64,000 nucleotides of DNA from Salinirubellus salinus (lineage in GTDB: Archaea > Halobacteriota > Halobacteria > Halobacteriales > Haloarculaceae): NCBI RefSeq assembly GCF_025231485.1, contig NZ_CP104003.1, positions 744,001-808,000 of the forward strand, written 5' to 3'. A program made the position numbers and the translations under genes. Numbering within the stretch: the stretch's first letter is position 1; each line of letters opens with the position of its first letter. The notes below the pieces were generated by a model. That model was not told the origin of the DNA. It did no database searches and saw nothing but the letters and a program-made list of their open reading frames with translations. Positions 33,840 through 42,508 of this stretch are shown piece after piece.

Positions 33840-35054
33840 TCACGACCCGGTGGCTTGGCCCTGTGGGTCGACGGTGGTCCGGGCGGCGGTCGGTTCGTCC
33901 GGTTCGGTCGGCCCACCCTCACCCGTCGCACCTGCCGCCCGCGGGATGGTGACGACGAACTCGGTCCCGGTCTCGTCGGTCCGTTCCAGCCGGAGGTCGC
34001 CACCGTAGCGCTGGACGAGGTCCCGCGAGAGCGAGAGTCCGAACCCGTGGTCCCCACCGGTCGGGTAGCTGAACAACTGCTCCTCATCCTCGGGGTCGAT
34101 ACCGTCGCCGTCGTCGAGCACGCTCACATCGGCGTGGTCCGGACCCACGACCGCCGTCACCTCGAGCGTCACCGGCGGGTCGTTGTGGCGGATGCCGTTC
34201 TCCATCAGGTTCGTGAACACCCGACCGAGCAGGTCGTTCCCGACCACCTGCACGTCGTCGGGGACGTCAGTCCGGACCGCACCGACCTCGAACCCCGCGA
34301 CCACGCTCTCGACCTCTCCATCGATCAGGGCTGCCAGGTCGACCGAGCCAGGGTCGACGTCCGTGGGGTCCTGTAGCAGCGTCCGGACCTGCTGGATGAA
34401 GACGGCCACCTCGTCGCTCCGGTCGTGGATGGTCCGGAGCCGACGGGTCGCGGTCGGGTCGTCGACGTCCTCGATGAGGATGCCCGCGGTTCCCCGGACG
34501 ATGGCGATGCCGTTGAGCACCTCGTGGCGGAGCAGGTGGTTCAGGTACTCCATCCGCTCGCGCTCGTGCTTGCGACGTTCGGCCGTGAGCTCCGTCCGCG
34601 CCCGTTCCCGGCCCACGTGGTTCGCCCTGACCTCCATCGCGCCGATGAGCAGGCCAGCGGCACTCCCGAACCCGGACGACATCTGGATGACGAGGAACCG
34701 CTCGCCGGGGTCGAACCGGGTGCCGATGACGAACATCGTCGCGGTCACGAGCACGGCGAACACGACGGCCGCCCCCGCCGTCCAGCGGAGCAACCGGGGG
34801 AGTAGGTCCTCGTCGTACCGCGTCAGGCTCACCCACGCGGTGCCGCTGTAGAGCACGACGAGGGGGATGCCGAGGAGTGCAGCCTCCAGGAACCCCTTCA
34901 CCCCCAGCATCGTCCCGGCCCGGTGGACCTCCGTGAAGTAGTAGAGGTAGAGCACCGAGAACACGGCGGCGAAGAGGGCCATCCCGTACTTCGCGCGTCG
35001 TCGGGGCGTCCCGCTGTCCGTCTGTCCCACGTCGCGGAGTGTCGCGTACTCCAC
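33840..35054 (-). CDS. Membrane sensor histidine kinase
   Basis: 404 residues from a GTG start. Roughly four membrane helices occupy residues 25-140, with no large extracytoplasmic domain, so it may sense membrane or intracellular signals. The phosphoacceptor is His177 in HLLRHEVLNGIAIV. The ATPase domain has the N box NLMENGIRHND, G1 box DDGDGIDPED and G2 box GFGLSLSRDL. No response regulator gene lies next to it. The C-terminus ends with an Ala/Pro/Thr-rich tail. An 8-bp-arm inverted repeat overlies its promoter. Confidence 0.92.
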   Translation of the reverse strand: MEYATLRDVGQTDSGTPRRRAKYGMALFAAVFSVLYLYYFTEVHRAGTMLGVKGFLEAALLGIPLVVLYSGTAWVSLTRYDEDLLPRLLRWTAGAAVVFAVLVTATMFVIGTRFDPGERFLVIQMSSGFGSAAGLLIGAMEVRANHVGRERARTELTAERRKHERERMEYLNHLLRHEVLNGIAIVRGTAGILIEDVDDPTATRRLRTIHDRSDEVAVFIQQVRTLLQDPTDVDPGSVDLAALIDGEVESVVAGFEVGAVRTDVPDDVQVVGNDLLGRVFTNLMENGIRHNDPPVTLEVTAVVGPDHADVSVLDDGDGIDPEDEEQLFSYPTGGDHGFGLSLSRDLVQRYGGDLRLERTDETGTEFVVTIPRAAGATGEGGPTEPDEPTAARTTVDPQGQATGS

Positions 35055-35075
35055 GGGGTATTCGTTGCTATGTTA

Positions 35076-35103
35076 TCTCCAGAACGCTATGTAGCTCTGG
35101 AGA
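35076..35103. promoter_or_regulatory. Inverted repeat TCTCCAGA-12-TCTGGAGA at the histidine kinase promoter
   Basis: Perfect 8-bp arms at 35076-35083 and 35096-35103, beginning 22 nt upstream of the kinase GTG. The spacer has an inner GCT/AGC dyad. It overlaps the expected TATA position of the kinase gene (minus strand GATAACATA), so it looks like an operator. Confidence 0.55.
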
Positions 35104-35125
35104 ACTCACCCGTGTCGTCCGACTG

Positions 35126-35147
35126 ATAGTGCTCTCGAATGCACTAT
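35126..35147. repeat. Inverted repeat ATAGTGC-8-GCACTAT
   Basis: Perfect 7-bp arms at 35126-35132 and 35141-35147, in the 186-bp gap between the divergent kinase and membrane-protein genes. A weaker CACTC/GAGTG dyad follows at 35152-35172, and TCGAATG occurs in both. The cluster suggests cooperative binding sites. Confidence 0.55.
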
Positions 35148-35240
35148 ATCTCACTCGGTAGTCGAATGAGTGCACGGTCGTACGAATACGGAACGAGTCA
35201 CGACGAAGCTTCATTACGCTCCAGCCGGGGACTCCAGACG

Positions 35241-35855
35241 ATGGACGACACAGGTGGGGGGCGGTCGGTGGATAGACCGGGTGGGGACGAGTGGGGCAGG
35301 GAAGGACTCGCCTCGCCACGGCTACTGGTGACGCTGTTCGCCGTCGCGTCGATAACATTCTTCGTCGCCTCGGCGGTGACGGAGCAGGTGCCCGAGTTCG
35401 CTACCGACGTGGACCTGAAGGCGTTCTTCCTGATCTACCTGCTGGTGGCGCTCGTGCCGTACGGCCTCGCGACGCTCTCGGCGGGTATCGGGATGGCCGT
35501 CGGTGAGGGCGCCTACGACATCATCGAGGGGTACGAACTCGACGACCCGTTCGGGTTCGTCGGCTACGTGCTCGGTATCGTCACGTTCGGGTGGGTCCTC
35601 CACGTCGCCGGCGACCCGACCGACCGCCGCTGGCAGGTCGCCGCCGCCGTCGCCGGGGCGGGGGTGCAGGCCACCTTCGAGGGCGTCGCGTTCTTCGTTC
35701 TCAGCGACGCGGGCCTCCCGGTGGCGCTGTTCAGCATCCTCGGGAACACCGTGACTCACGGGGTGGTGCTCGGTGCGGTCCCGCTCGTGCTGCTGTTGCC
35801 GGTCGTTGCCGAGCCCATCGCGCAGGCCATCGGCGTCGAACGAGCGAGCGCCTGA
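35241..35855 (+). CDS. PrsW-like/multi-pass membrane protein, unknown function
   Basis: 204 residues from ATG at 35241; longer in-frame starts exist upstream but run through the inverted-repeat region. A 25-residue acidic N-terminus (DDTGGGRSVDRPGG) is followed by about five membrane helices, starting with LLVTLFAVASITFFVASAVT. The segment VGEGAYDIIEGYELDDPFGF between helices 2 and 3 is a conserved-looking acidic loop. No catalytic motif is evident, so the PrsW comparison is only a shape impression. Divergent from the histidine kinase. Confidence 0.7.
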   Translation: MDDTGGGRSVDRPGGDEWGREGLASPRLLVTLFAVASITFFVASAVTEQVPEFATDVDLKAFFLIYLLVALVPYGLATLSAGIGMAVGEGAYDIIEGYELDDPFGFVGYVLGIVTFGWVLHVAGDPTDRRWQVAAAVAGAGVQATFEGVAFFVLSDAGLPVALFSILGNTVTHGVVLGAVPLVLLLPVVAEPIAQAIGVERASA

Positions 35856-35869
35856 GTCGCCCGAGCGGC

Positions 35870-36283
35870 TCAGCCGAGTTTCTCCGCGAGGATGAGTCGG
35901 GTCTTCGTCGAGACCACCTCGTCCAGCTCGCGGGCGCGGGTGATGAGTTCGTTCAGCGTCCCCGTGTCGGTGGTGTCGACGACGACGACGATGTCCTCCT
36001 CGCCCGAGACCTGCCAGACGAAGTCGACCTGGTCCCAGTCGGCGATGGCCTCGGAGATGGCGGTGGTGTCGACGTCGACCGCGACGCCGACCTCGATCAT
36101 CGCCTTGACGTTCCCGGTCCGGGTCGCCACGGTGAACCGCTCGATGACGCCGTCCTCGACCAGTCGCTCGACGCGGTTGCGGACGGTCCCCTCGCTGGTG
36201 CCGACCCGGCCGGCGATCTCCGTGTAGGGCGTCCGCGAGTCACGCCGGAGGATGGCGAGTATCTCGTGGTCGAGGCTATCCAT
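35870..36283 (-). CDS. Lrp/AsnC-family transcriptional regulator adjacent to carA
   Basis: 137 residues. HTH: ILAILRRDSRTPYTEIAGRVGTSEGTVRNRVERLVEDGVI (about 8-47). The RAM effector-binding domain follows with the glycine motif VWQVSGEEDIVVVVDT. Proteins of this class bind amino acids and repress or activate nearby amino-acid genes. It is divergent from carA, and a 19-bp palindrome lies between them, 38 nt from its start codon. A similar motif precedes carB, so I infer control of both carbamoyl-phosphate synthase genes plus autoregulation. Confidence 0.93.
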   Translation of the reverse strand: MDSLDHEILAILRRDSRTPYTEIAGRVGTSEGTVRNRVERLVEDGVIERFTVATRTGNVKAMIEVGVAVDVDTTAISEAIADWDQVDFVWQVSGEEDIVVVVDTTDTGTLNELITRARELDEVVSTKTRLILAEKLG

Positions 36284-36320
36284 CGGTCTCTGTGGGCCGT
36301 TCCAGGTGGTCGCACTTGAC

Positions 36321-36339
36321 GATTACGAATTTCGTAATC
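36321..36339. promoter_or_regulatory. 19-bp palindrome, candidate Lrp operator for carA and lrp
   Basis: GATTACGAA-T-TTCGTAATC, perfect 9-bp arms. Located between the divergent lrp (ATG 36283) and carA (ATG 36389), 17 nt upstream of the carA TATA-like GGTTAAT. It contains the TTACGAATNTCGTA motif also found before carB. Its shape and position fit a dimeric Lrp-type regulator. Confidence 0.7.
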
Positions 36340-36355
36340 TCGCTTCGAAGGGAAC

Positions 36356-36362
36356 GGTTAAT
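36356..36362 (+). promoter_or_regulatory. carA TATA-like box
   Basis: GGTTAAT, 27-33 nt before the carA ATG. Followed by a small dyad GCATA-CGA-TATGC (36373-36385) that ends 3 nt before the start codon. Confidence 0.45.
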
Positions 36363-36372
36363 GTGGGGTTGT

Positions 36373-36385
36373 GCATACGATATGC
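36373..36385. repeat. Short dyad GCATA-CGA-TATGC just before carA
   Basis: Five-bp arms around CGA, between the TATA-like box and ATG 36389. It may be a second operator half-site or chance. Confidence 0.35.
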
Positions 36386-36388
36386 GTA

Positions 36389-37471
36389 ATGAGCGAGAAC
36401 AGCGAGACGGCCTACCTCGCCATCGAGGGAGGCCGCGTCGTGGAGGCGCGCAGCCGCGCACCGGGACGTACCCGCGGCGAACTGGTGTTCACGACCGCCT
36501 ACACGGGCTACGAGGAGTCACTGACGGACCCGAGTTACGAGGAGCAGGTGCTCACCTTCTCGTACCCTCTCATCGGGAACTACGGTGTCCGCGAGGAGCG
36601 CTTCGAGTCCGACCGGGTCCATCCCCGCGGTGTCGTCGCGCGTGAACTCACCGACGACGTGGCCGAGTGGCTCGAGAGCGAGGGCGTCCCCGCCGTCGAC
36701 CACCTCGACACGCGTGACCTCGTCACGGGCATCCGCGACGAGGGTGCGATGAAGTGTGGCATCTCCGCCGGTCCCGACGCCTCCGAGGAGGCCGCGCTGG
36801 AGGAACTCGAGAACTGCATCGGCATGAGCGACCACACGGACATCGGCTCGCAGGTGTCCATCGCCGAGCGGACGACCTACAACGCAGACGGCGACGGCCC
36901 GCGCGTCGCGCTCGTCGACTGCGGCGCGAAAGGCTCCATCGTCGACTCGCTCGTGGAACGCGACGCCGTCGTCGACGTGCTCCCCTACGACGCCACCATC
37001 GCGGACGTCGAACACGTCGACCCCGACGTCCTGTTCGTCTCGAACGGTCCCGGCGACCCGGAGAACTTCACGGCCGCCGAGGCGCTCGTCGAGGAGTACG
37101 TCGGCGAACTCCCGCTCGCGGGTATCTGCCTCGGCCAGCAGGTCGTCGCCAACGCCCTCGGCGGCGGCACGGAGAAGATGGCGTTCGGCCACCGCGGCGT
37201 CAACCAGCCCGTCCGTGACCTCCGCTCGGGCCGCGTCGTGATGACCACGCAGAACCACGGGTACACCGTCGCCGACCCCGGCCCACTCGAGGTGACGCAG
37301 GTGAACGTCAACGACGACACGCCCGAGGGTCTGGAGTCGGACGAACTGGAGGTCATCACCCGCCAGTACCACCCCGAGGCCAACCCCGGCCCGCACGACT
37401 CGCTGGACTTCTTCGACGACGTGCTCGCGCTCGCCGGCCACGAGAAGCCGGAGACGACCCCCTCGGCGTAA
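36389..37471 (+). CDS. carA: Carbamoyl-phosphate synthase small (glutaminase) subunit
   Basis: 360 residues from ATG at 36389 (MSENSETAYLAIEGGRVVEA). The N-terminal CarA domain contains VFTTAYTGYEESLTDPSY; the class I glutamine amidotransferase domain has the nucleophile Cys in LAGICLGQQ and the His/Glu pair in RQYHPEANPGPHDS. It supplies ammonia to CarB. It stands alone, with carB 21 kb away, but both share upstream sequence. Immediately downstream is an unrelated small membrane gene. Confidence 0.97.
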   Translation: MSENSETAYLAIEGGRVVEARSRAPGRTRGELVFTTAYTGYEESLTDPSYEEQVLTFSYPLIGNYGVREERFESDRVHPRGVVARELTDDVAEWLESEGVPAVDHLDTRDLVTGIRDEGAMKCGISAGPDASEEAALEELENCIGMSDHTDIGSQVSIAERTTYNADGDGPRVALVDCGAKGSIVDSLVERDAVVDVLPYDATIADVEHVDPDVLFVSNGPGDPENFTAAEALVEEYVGELPLAGICLGQQVVANALGGGTEKMAFGHRGVNQPVRDLRSGRVVMTTQNHGYTVADPGPLEVTQVNVNDDTPEGLESDELEVITRQYHPEANPGPHDSLDFFDDVLALAGHEKPETTPSA

Positions 37472-37539
37472 CGGGCCCGGTCGCGGAGACCGGCCTGTCG
37501 CCAGACGATCCATATACCACGACGCTGCACCGAGTACCG

Positions 37540-37827
37540 ATGGCTCTCGTCCCCTCGCTCCTGACCATCGGTGCGTCCGACCTCGGCGCCGGCCTCCTGT
37601 TCCGTGCCGTGGGACGACTGCCCCAGTCCCCCGAGACGCCGCCCGACGAACTGGTCCCGGTCTGGGAGCGACACGCGACCACCCTGGTGGGACTCCCGCT
37701 GCTCGTCCTCGGGCTCTCGTCCATCACTCCCGGACCGCTGGCCGTCCCCGGATACGGGGGCGTGGCGCTGTTCCTCGGCATCGTCGTGCTGCCGTGTCCC
37801 AACTACACCCCCGCCAGCGTGGGGTAG
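37540..37827 (+). CDS. Small membrane protein
   Basis: 95 residues with hydrophobic segments at about 3-22, 48-64 and 68-86 (GYGGVALFLGIVVLPCP). Several prolines (RLPQSPETPPDELVP) form a loop. It follows carA by 68 nt on the same strand and abuts the next minus-strand gene without a gap. No known family. Confidence 0.6.
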   Translation: MALVPSLLTIGASDLGAGLLFRAVGRLPQSPETPPDELVPVWERHATTLVGLPLLVLGLSSITPGPLAVPGYGGVALFLGIVVLPCPNYTPASVG

Positions 37828-38253
37828 TCAGTCCCCGCCGCTCTCCTCCTCCCCCTTCTCCTTCCCCCCACCGATCCGCCGGCCGATGTTCTGGAAGAAC
37901 AGCGCGAACGGCGGGAAGACGACGTTCACGACGCCCAGCAACACGAGCAGCACCCCGGTGAACAGCCAGTCCGTCTCGTTCGTGAAGATGGGGTAGACCC
38001 AGACGATGAGCCCGCTCGTTATGAATCCGAGCGACAGCCCCGTCTCCAGCCCCTCGGTGTACTCGAAGACGAGGACGGCGATGCCGAGGAAGCCCAGTCC
38101 GCCCACGAGCACCTCGTACGGGTCGGGGAGCACCTGCGCGGCGGCGACGACGATGAGTCCGCTCACCGCAGTACTCACCCCGAGCCGACGGAGCTGGCGC
38201 TTCTGTCGCTCGTCGCCCTCTGTCTCCCCGTCGGTCCCCGCGTCGTCTGCCAT
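37828..38253 (-). CDS. Four-helix membrane protein with charged tails
   Basis: 141 residues. An acidic N-terminus (DDAGTDGETEGDERQKR) precedes four helices at about 29-46, 49-64, 71-88 and 95-121, ending in the Lys/Glu tail KEKGEEESGG. This resembles small haloarchaeal membrane proteins without assigned function. It lies convergent to the gene at 37540, tail to tail. Confidence 0.72.
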   Translation of the reverse strand: MADDAGTDGETEGDERQKRQLRRLGVSTAVSGLIVVAAAQVLPDPYEVLVGGLGFLGIAVLVFEYTEGLETGLSLGFITSGLIVWVYPIFTNETDWLFTGVLLVLLGVVNVVFPPFALFFQNIGRRIGGGKEKGEEESGGD

Positions 38254-38300
38254 ACCTGTTCCAGCCGCGGCGAGGGATTAGCCCTTCCGCTCGGCCACGG

Positions 38301-39263
38301 TCAGGGGACGCCGTCGCCCGGTTCCTGCCACGGCGCCTCCACGGCGTCGCCGAACAGTTCGCGCATCAGCGTGACGATGCTCTCGGGCGGGAACTGCCCG
38401 CGTTCGGTGACGATGGCGTCGATGTGCCGCGGCGGGGTCACGTCGAACGCCGGGTTCAGCACGTCCACGTCTCCGAGTTCCGCACGCGTCTCGTCGTCTA
38501 TCACCTCGGCCTCGTCGCGGTGCTCGATCTCCACCGCGGCCCCGGTCAGCGTGTCCGGGTGGATCTTGATGGTCCCGGCGGCAACCACGATGGGGACGCC
38601 CCGGTCGCGTGCGGAGACGGCGAGCCCCGCCGTGCCGATCTTGTTGATGACGCTCCCGTCGGCGGCGATGGAGTCCGCCCCGACGAGGACGTGATCGCAC
38701 TCGTCGAGGTACCGGTGGGCCGCGTTGTCGACGACGAGCGTGACGGGGACACCCATCTCCCGGAGTTCCTTCGCGGTGATGTGGCCCTGCTGACGGGGCC
38801 GCGTCTCCTTGACGTACGCCTCGACGTGCTTGCCCTGCTCGACGGCGGCCTCGACACACGCCAGCGCGTCCGTCGAGTGGCAGTGGGTCATCACCACGTC
38901 GCCGTCGCGGAGGCGACCGGCGCCGATGCGGCCGAGGCGGTCCTGAGCGCGGTCGAGGTCGTAGCGGAACGTCTCCGCACAGTCGACGACCGAATCACGG
39001 AGCGTCGTCACGTCCTCGCCCTGCATCCCGCGGAGGACGTAGCGAAGCGCGTTCGGGAGCGAGACGGCCGTGGGGCGGGTCTCGCGGAGCCGACGGGCGG
39101 CCGCACGCATCCCGGCTCGGAACTCGGCGGGGTCCGCCGCCTCGCCCTCGCGGGCCTGCGTGGCCAGTGCCGCCGCGGCCGCGTCCGCGATGGCCGCGGC
39201 CCCACGCGTCTCCATCGTCGCGATGGACTCGGCCGTGCGCTCCACGTCGGGGTGAACGTCCAT
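38301..39263 (-). CDS. Ribose 1,5-bisphosphate isomerase (eIF2B-like fold)
   Basis: 320 residues from ATG at 39263. The eIF2B-alpha/MTNA-like fold motifs are present: [18 protein letters not shown] holds the catalytic cysteine (THCxS), and [21 protein letters not shown] holds the catalytic aspartate, followed by GxxKxHP ([12 protein letters not shown]). The enzyme converts ribose 1,5-bisphosphate to ribulose 1,5-bisphosphate in the archaeal pentose-bisphosphate (nucleoside degradation) pathway, ahead of type III RuBisCO. It is divergent from deoC, another nucleoside-sugar gene. eIF2B-like alternatives cannot be fully excluded. Confidence 0.88.
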   Translation of the reverse strand: MDVHPDVERTAESIATMETRGAAAIADAAAAALATQAREGEAADPAEFRAGMRAAARRLRETRPTAVSLPNALRYVLRGMQGEDVTTLRDSVVDCAETFRYDLDRAQDRLGRIGAGRLRDGDVVMTHCHSTDALACVEAAVEQGKHVEAYVKETRPRQQGHITAKELREMGVPVTLVVDNAAHRYLDECDHVLVGADSIAADGSVINKIGTAGLAVSARDRGVPIVVAAGTIKIHPDTLTGAAVEIEHRDEAEVIDDETRAELGDVDVLNPAFDVTPPRHIDAIVTERGQFPPESIVTLMRELFGDAVEAPWQEPGDGVP

Positions 39264-39369
39264 GCTGGCCGTTGCCCCCCGACGGGCAAAAGCCCCGCCC
39301 CGTCCCGGCCCACTCCGACACGGACCGCGGACGGCCAACCTTCTTGTCCTCCTCCACCACAACCCCGGC

Positions 39370-40014
39370 ATGGAACTCACACGCGAGGAACTCGCACCCT
39401 ACATCGACCACACCGTCCTCGGGCCGGAGACGACGCCCGCGGACGTCGAGCGCCGCTGCGAGGAGGCCCACGAGTACGGCACGAACGTCTGTGTCCCCCC
39501 GTGCTACCTCGAGGTCCCGGACCGTGAGGCGTGGGACCTGACCGTCGCCACCGTCGTCGGCTTCCCGCACGGCCAGCACGCCCCCGCCGTCAAGCGTGCG
39601 GAGGCCGAGCGCGCCTGGGAGGACGGTGCCGACGAACTGGACGTCGTGATGAACGTGGGTCGCCTCAAGGCCGGCGAGGACGACGCGGTCCGGGAGGAAC
39701 TCGCCGAACTGGTCGCCGCCGTGCCGCTGCCCGTGAAGGTCATCATCGAGACGGCGCTCCTGACCGACGCGGAGAAACACCGGGCCTGCGAGGCCGCCCG
39801 CGACGCGGACGCCGCGATGGTCAAGACCTCGACCGGCTTCGCCGACGGTGGCGCGACGGTAGCGGACGTGGAACTGATGAGCGAGTACCTCCCGGTGAAG
39901 GCGTCGGGTGGAGTGGGGAGCTACGAGGAGGCGATGGCGATGCTGGAGGCCGGCGCGGAGCGCATCGGCGCGTCCTCCGGGGTGGCCATCCTGGATGGCG
40001 CGCCAGCGGAGTAG
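39370..40014 (+). CDS. deoC: Deoxyribose-phosphate aldolase
   Basis: 214 residues from ATG at 39370. The DeoC signature is complete: [12 protein letters not shown] at the N-terminus, [24 protein letters not shown], the Schiff-base lysine in [10 protein letters not shown] region and [13 protein letters not shown], then [13 protein letters not shown]. It cleaves 2-deoxyribose 5-phosphate to acetaldehyde and glyceraldehyde 3-phosphate. Divergent from the ribose-bisphosphate isomerase, 106 nt apart, so both nucleoside-sugar routes meet here. Confidence 0.95.
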   Translation: MELTREELAPYIDHTVLGPETTPADVERRCEEAHEYGTNVCVPPCYLEVPDREAWDLTVATVVGFPHGQHAPAVKRAEAERAWEDGADELDVVMNVGRLKAGEDDAVREELAELVAAVPLPVKVIIETALLTDAEKHRACEAARDADAAMVKTSTGFADGGATVADVELMSEYLPVKASGGVGSYEEAMAMLEAGAERIGASSGVAILDGAPAE

Positions 40015-40029
40015 CCCCACCGCACGCGG

Positions 40030-41271
40030 TCAGGCCGGGTCGAGCGCGAGGAGTCGCGAGGGACCGTCCGACGACTCGACGGCGGCGAACAGCGCACCGT
40101 CCGCGACGGCGATCCCGGCCGGCGATCCCTCGACACCGTGGCGGAACCGCCTCGCCTCGAGTCGAGTCCCGCCGACGCCGACCCCGCCACCGAGTTTGTA
40201 GCCGTCGACCGCGCCGCTCCGCCCGACGTAGAGCGTGTCGCCCGCCGCGACCGGACCGCAGGTGAAGTCCACGTCGTTCCCGACATCGACAGTCCACGCC
40301 GTCTTCCCCTCGTGGGTATCGAGCGCGTCGAGCGTGGCGAGGTTCGCCCCGTACACTCGCCCGTCGACGGCACAGAGCCCCTCCTGCAGGGTGCCGGACC
40401 GTGCGTTGGACCAGTCGGTCCGCCCGGCGTGGGCACCCCCCCGGAGCCTGACGGTGGGACCGCCGAACGTGCTGACGTAGGCGTCACCACCCCGGTCGAT
40501 GGCCATCGAGAGCACCTTCCCCCCGAGTTTCCGCCGCCACAGACCACGGGGACTGCCGCCGTCGTCGTACATCGCGTACACCTCGCCGGCGGACGTCCCG
40601 ACGTACGCTCGCTGGCCGAGCCCCCTGTCCGGGGCGTGGAGCGTGGTCACCTCCCCGAACAGGTCGTAGGTCCACTCGCTGTCCCCCTCGTCGTCGAGGA
40701 GCGTCAGTCGTCCACGCCGGTCGCCGACGAAGACGTAGGGGACGCTTCCGTCTTCGACCGGGAGCGGCGGCGCCGAGACCGGTCCCACGTCCGCGCGCCA
40801 CTGGACGCTCCCGTCCTCGACCGAGAGCGCGGCCAGTCCTCGCGCCTCGCGGAAGGTGGCGAACACGGTCCCGTCGCGGACCGCGGGCGAGTGGAACCAC
40901 GGCTGTCCTTCGACCTCCGGGGTGTAGCGCCACACCTCGTCGCCGCTCTCGGTGTCGTACGCGACCAGCGGACCCGCGGTGGGCAGGAGGACGAGCCCCT
41001 CGGCCACGACCGGTCGGTCCGTGATCCACGGGACCTCCGTCGCCCACCGCTGGCTCGTCCCGGACCGTGGGGCGAGGGCGTCCGGTGCGTAGGAGCGACC
41101 GGCGGGACCGTTGCCACGCTCCGGCCAGTCGGTCGAGTCGTCGGTGCCGGGTGCGGGGCCGGAGCCACCGACGCCGAGGCCGAGACAGCCAGCGCTCGCG
41201 CTCGCGGCCGTCAGGCCGGCGACGCCAGCCAGTAACTCGCGCCTGCGGATGGAGGGTCGTTTCGGGGACAT
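40030..41271 (-). CDS. PQQ-like beta-propeller Tat lipoprotein
   Basis: 413 residues. RRRELLAGVAGLTAASASAGC is a twin-arginine signal with lipobox SAGC (Cys29). The rest is a repeated WD/PQQ-type propeller, each blade ending in a tryptophan docking pattern (for example DTESGDEVWRYTPEV, SVEDGSVQWRADVG, DDEGDSEWTYDLFG, DTHEGKTAWTVDVG). Such proteins bind substrates or partners outside the cell, or act like BamB; no PQQ or enzymatic residue can be identified. Convergent with deoC. Confidence 0.9.
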   Translation of the reverse strand: MSPKRPSIRRRELLAGVAGLTAASASAGCLGLGVGGSGPAPGTDDSTDWPERGNGPAGRSYAPDALAPRSGTSQRWATEVPWITDRPVVAEGLVLLPTAGPLVAYDTESGDEVWRYTPEVEGQPWFHSPAVRDGTVFATFREARGLAALSVEDGSVQWRADVGPVSAPPLPVEDGSVPYVFVGDRRGRLTLLDDEGDSEWTYDLFGEVTTLHAPDRGLGQRAYVGTSAGEVYAMYDDGGSPRGLWRRKLGGKVLSMAIDRGGDAYVSTFGGPTVRLRGGAHAGRTDWSNARSGTLQEGLCAVDGRVYGANLATLDALDTHEGKTAWTVDVGNDVDFTCGPVAAGDTLYVGRSGAVDGYKLGGGVGVGGTRLEARRFRHGVEGSPAGIAVADGALFAAVESSDGPSRLLALDPA

Positions 41272-41361
41272 ACGCCCGATTCCACGCCTGTCGGGAGAAA
41301 GCCTTTGGGAGGGTCAAATCGCCCCCGTACTCTTTTGTCGGGACCTGTCGAACGCCGGGAC

Positions 41362-42414
41362 GTGCCTTCCAGACGAACGTTCCTCGCCGGCGTCACGGTC
41401 GGCGTGACCGGCCTCGCCGCCCCGGCGACCGCCCGCCCAGCCCTCGACCGCTCCGCCGCCACGACCGAACTCGACGTGCTCGGCGCCGTCGACACCGTCG
41501 CGGCGGTGAGCGAGCGCGTGACCGGGCACCTCGACCTCGCGGCGGTCGAGGCGCTCCGTGACGTCGACCTCGAATCGCTCGACCGCCGGACCGCCGCCGA
41601 CCTCGACCGGCGTCTCGCGCCGGTCCTCGGTCGCGGACCGGGGCGCGTCGCGGGTCTACGGACGCTCGCGGGTGCCCTCGACGCCGAGGCCGTCGCCGCC
41701 CGCCTCGCCACCGGTGTCGCCAGCGAGGGGACACGCCTCCTCGCGGACCTCGGCCCGACCACGGTGTCCACTCCCGACACGTCGTTCGACGCGGACGCCG
41801 TCACGGCCGTCTCAGTCACCGAGGGCGAACTCGGCGCCGTCGAGTCGTTCGCCCTCGGCGTGGACGTGGACGGTTCGTTCTGGGCGCGCGTGGACGGTGA
41901 CGGCGTCTCGGTCGCCGACGCGCGCGGCGTCCTCCGTGCGGTCGGTCTCCCCGCGTCCGTCGTCGACGGCCTGCCGCCAGTCGCCCGCGCCGAGTACGTG
42001 GAGTTCCACGGCTCTTTCGAGCGCACCGACGGCGAACAGCCGTTCGTCGTCGCGCTCCTGCTCGTCCTGCTGGCGGCCGTCGTCGGGACGTTCGTGCTCG
42101 GTATCGAGGGGGGCGGGGGCGGTGCCCCTCGTGTCCCACAGGTCGCCTTCGAGTACGAGTACGACTCGGGCGGCCCGGTCACCATCGTCCACACGGGCGG
42201 CGACCACGTGCCGTCCAGCGAACTGCTCGTCGAGTACACCACGGAGGGGCGGCGACGTGGCGAACGGTGGGCCGACGAGGACGGCGTGGTGCAGGCGGGC
42301 GACGACCACACCACCGTCCGCGCACCCGACCCGGGCACGGACCTCCGGGTCGTCTGGGAGAGCCCCGACGGCAGCACGAGCGCGACGCTGGGGCTGTTCA
42401 GGGTCCCCGAGTAG
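41362..42414 (+). CDS. Tat-signal protein with an internal type-IV-pilin-like segment
   Basis: 350 residues from GTG at 41362 ([20 protein letters not shown]), supported by a TATA-like TACTCTTTT 26-34 nt upstream. Residues 1-24 are a twin-arginine signal with cleavage at ATA|R. About 200 residues of helical, beta-poor sequence with no recognised family follow. Residues 227-248 are a hydrophobic helix ending [19 protein letters not shown]. The final 90 residues ([20 protein letters not shown], then [15 protein letters not shown]) match the haloarchaeal pilin C-terminal beta domain. There is no prepilin peptidase site before the helix. The combination is unusual. Confidence 0.75.
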   Translation: MPSRRTFLAGVTVGVTGLAAPATARPALDRSAATTELDVLGAVDTVAAVSERVTGHLDLAAVEALRDVDLESLDRRTAADLDRRLAPVLGRGPGRVAGLRTLAGALDAEAVAARLATGVASEGTRLLADLGPTTVSTPDTSFDADAVTAVSVTEGELGAVESFALGVDVDGSFWARVDGDGVSVADARGVLRAVGLPASVVDGLPPVARAEYVEFHGSFERTDGEQPFVVALLLVLLAAVVGTFVLGIEGGGGGAPRVPQVAFEYEYDSGGPVTIVHTGGDHVPSSELLVEYTTEGRRRGERWADEDGVVQAGDDHTTVRAPDPGTDLRVVWESPDGSTSATLGLFRVPE

Positions 42415-42508
42415 GCGAGGGGACACGCGGTCGCCCCTCCGTCGGGTTCTCCCTCCGGTCGGACCCTCGCTACCAACATTCAAGCGCCCCGCCGCGGTAG
42501 CCCGGAGC

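Noticed and set aside
35139-35240. Longer N-terminal start for the membrane protein at 35241
   Set aside because: The extension runs through inverted repeats and reads as non-acidic; the ATG at 35241 gives a typical acidic N-terminus before the first helix.
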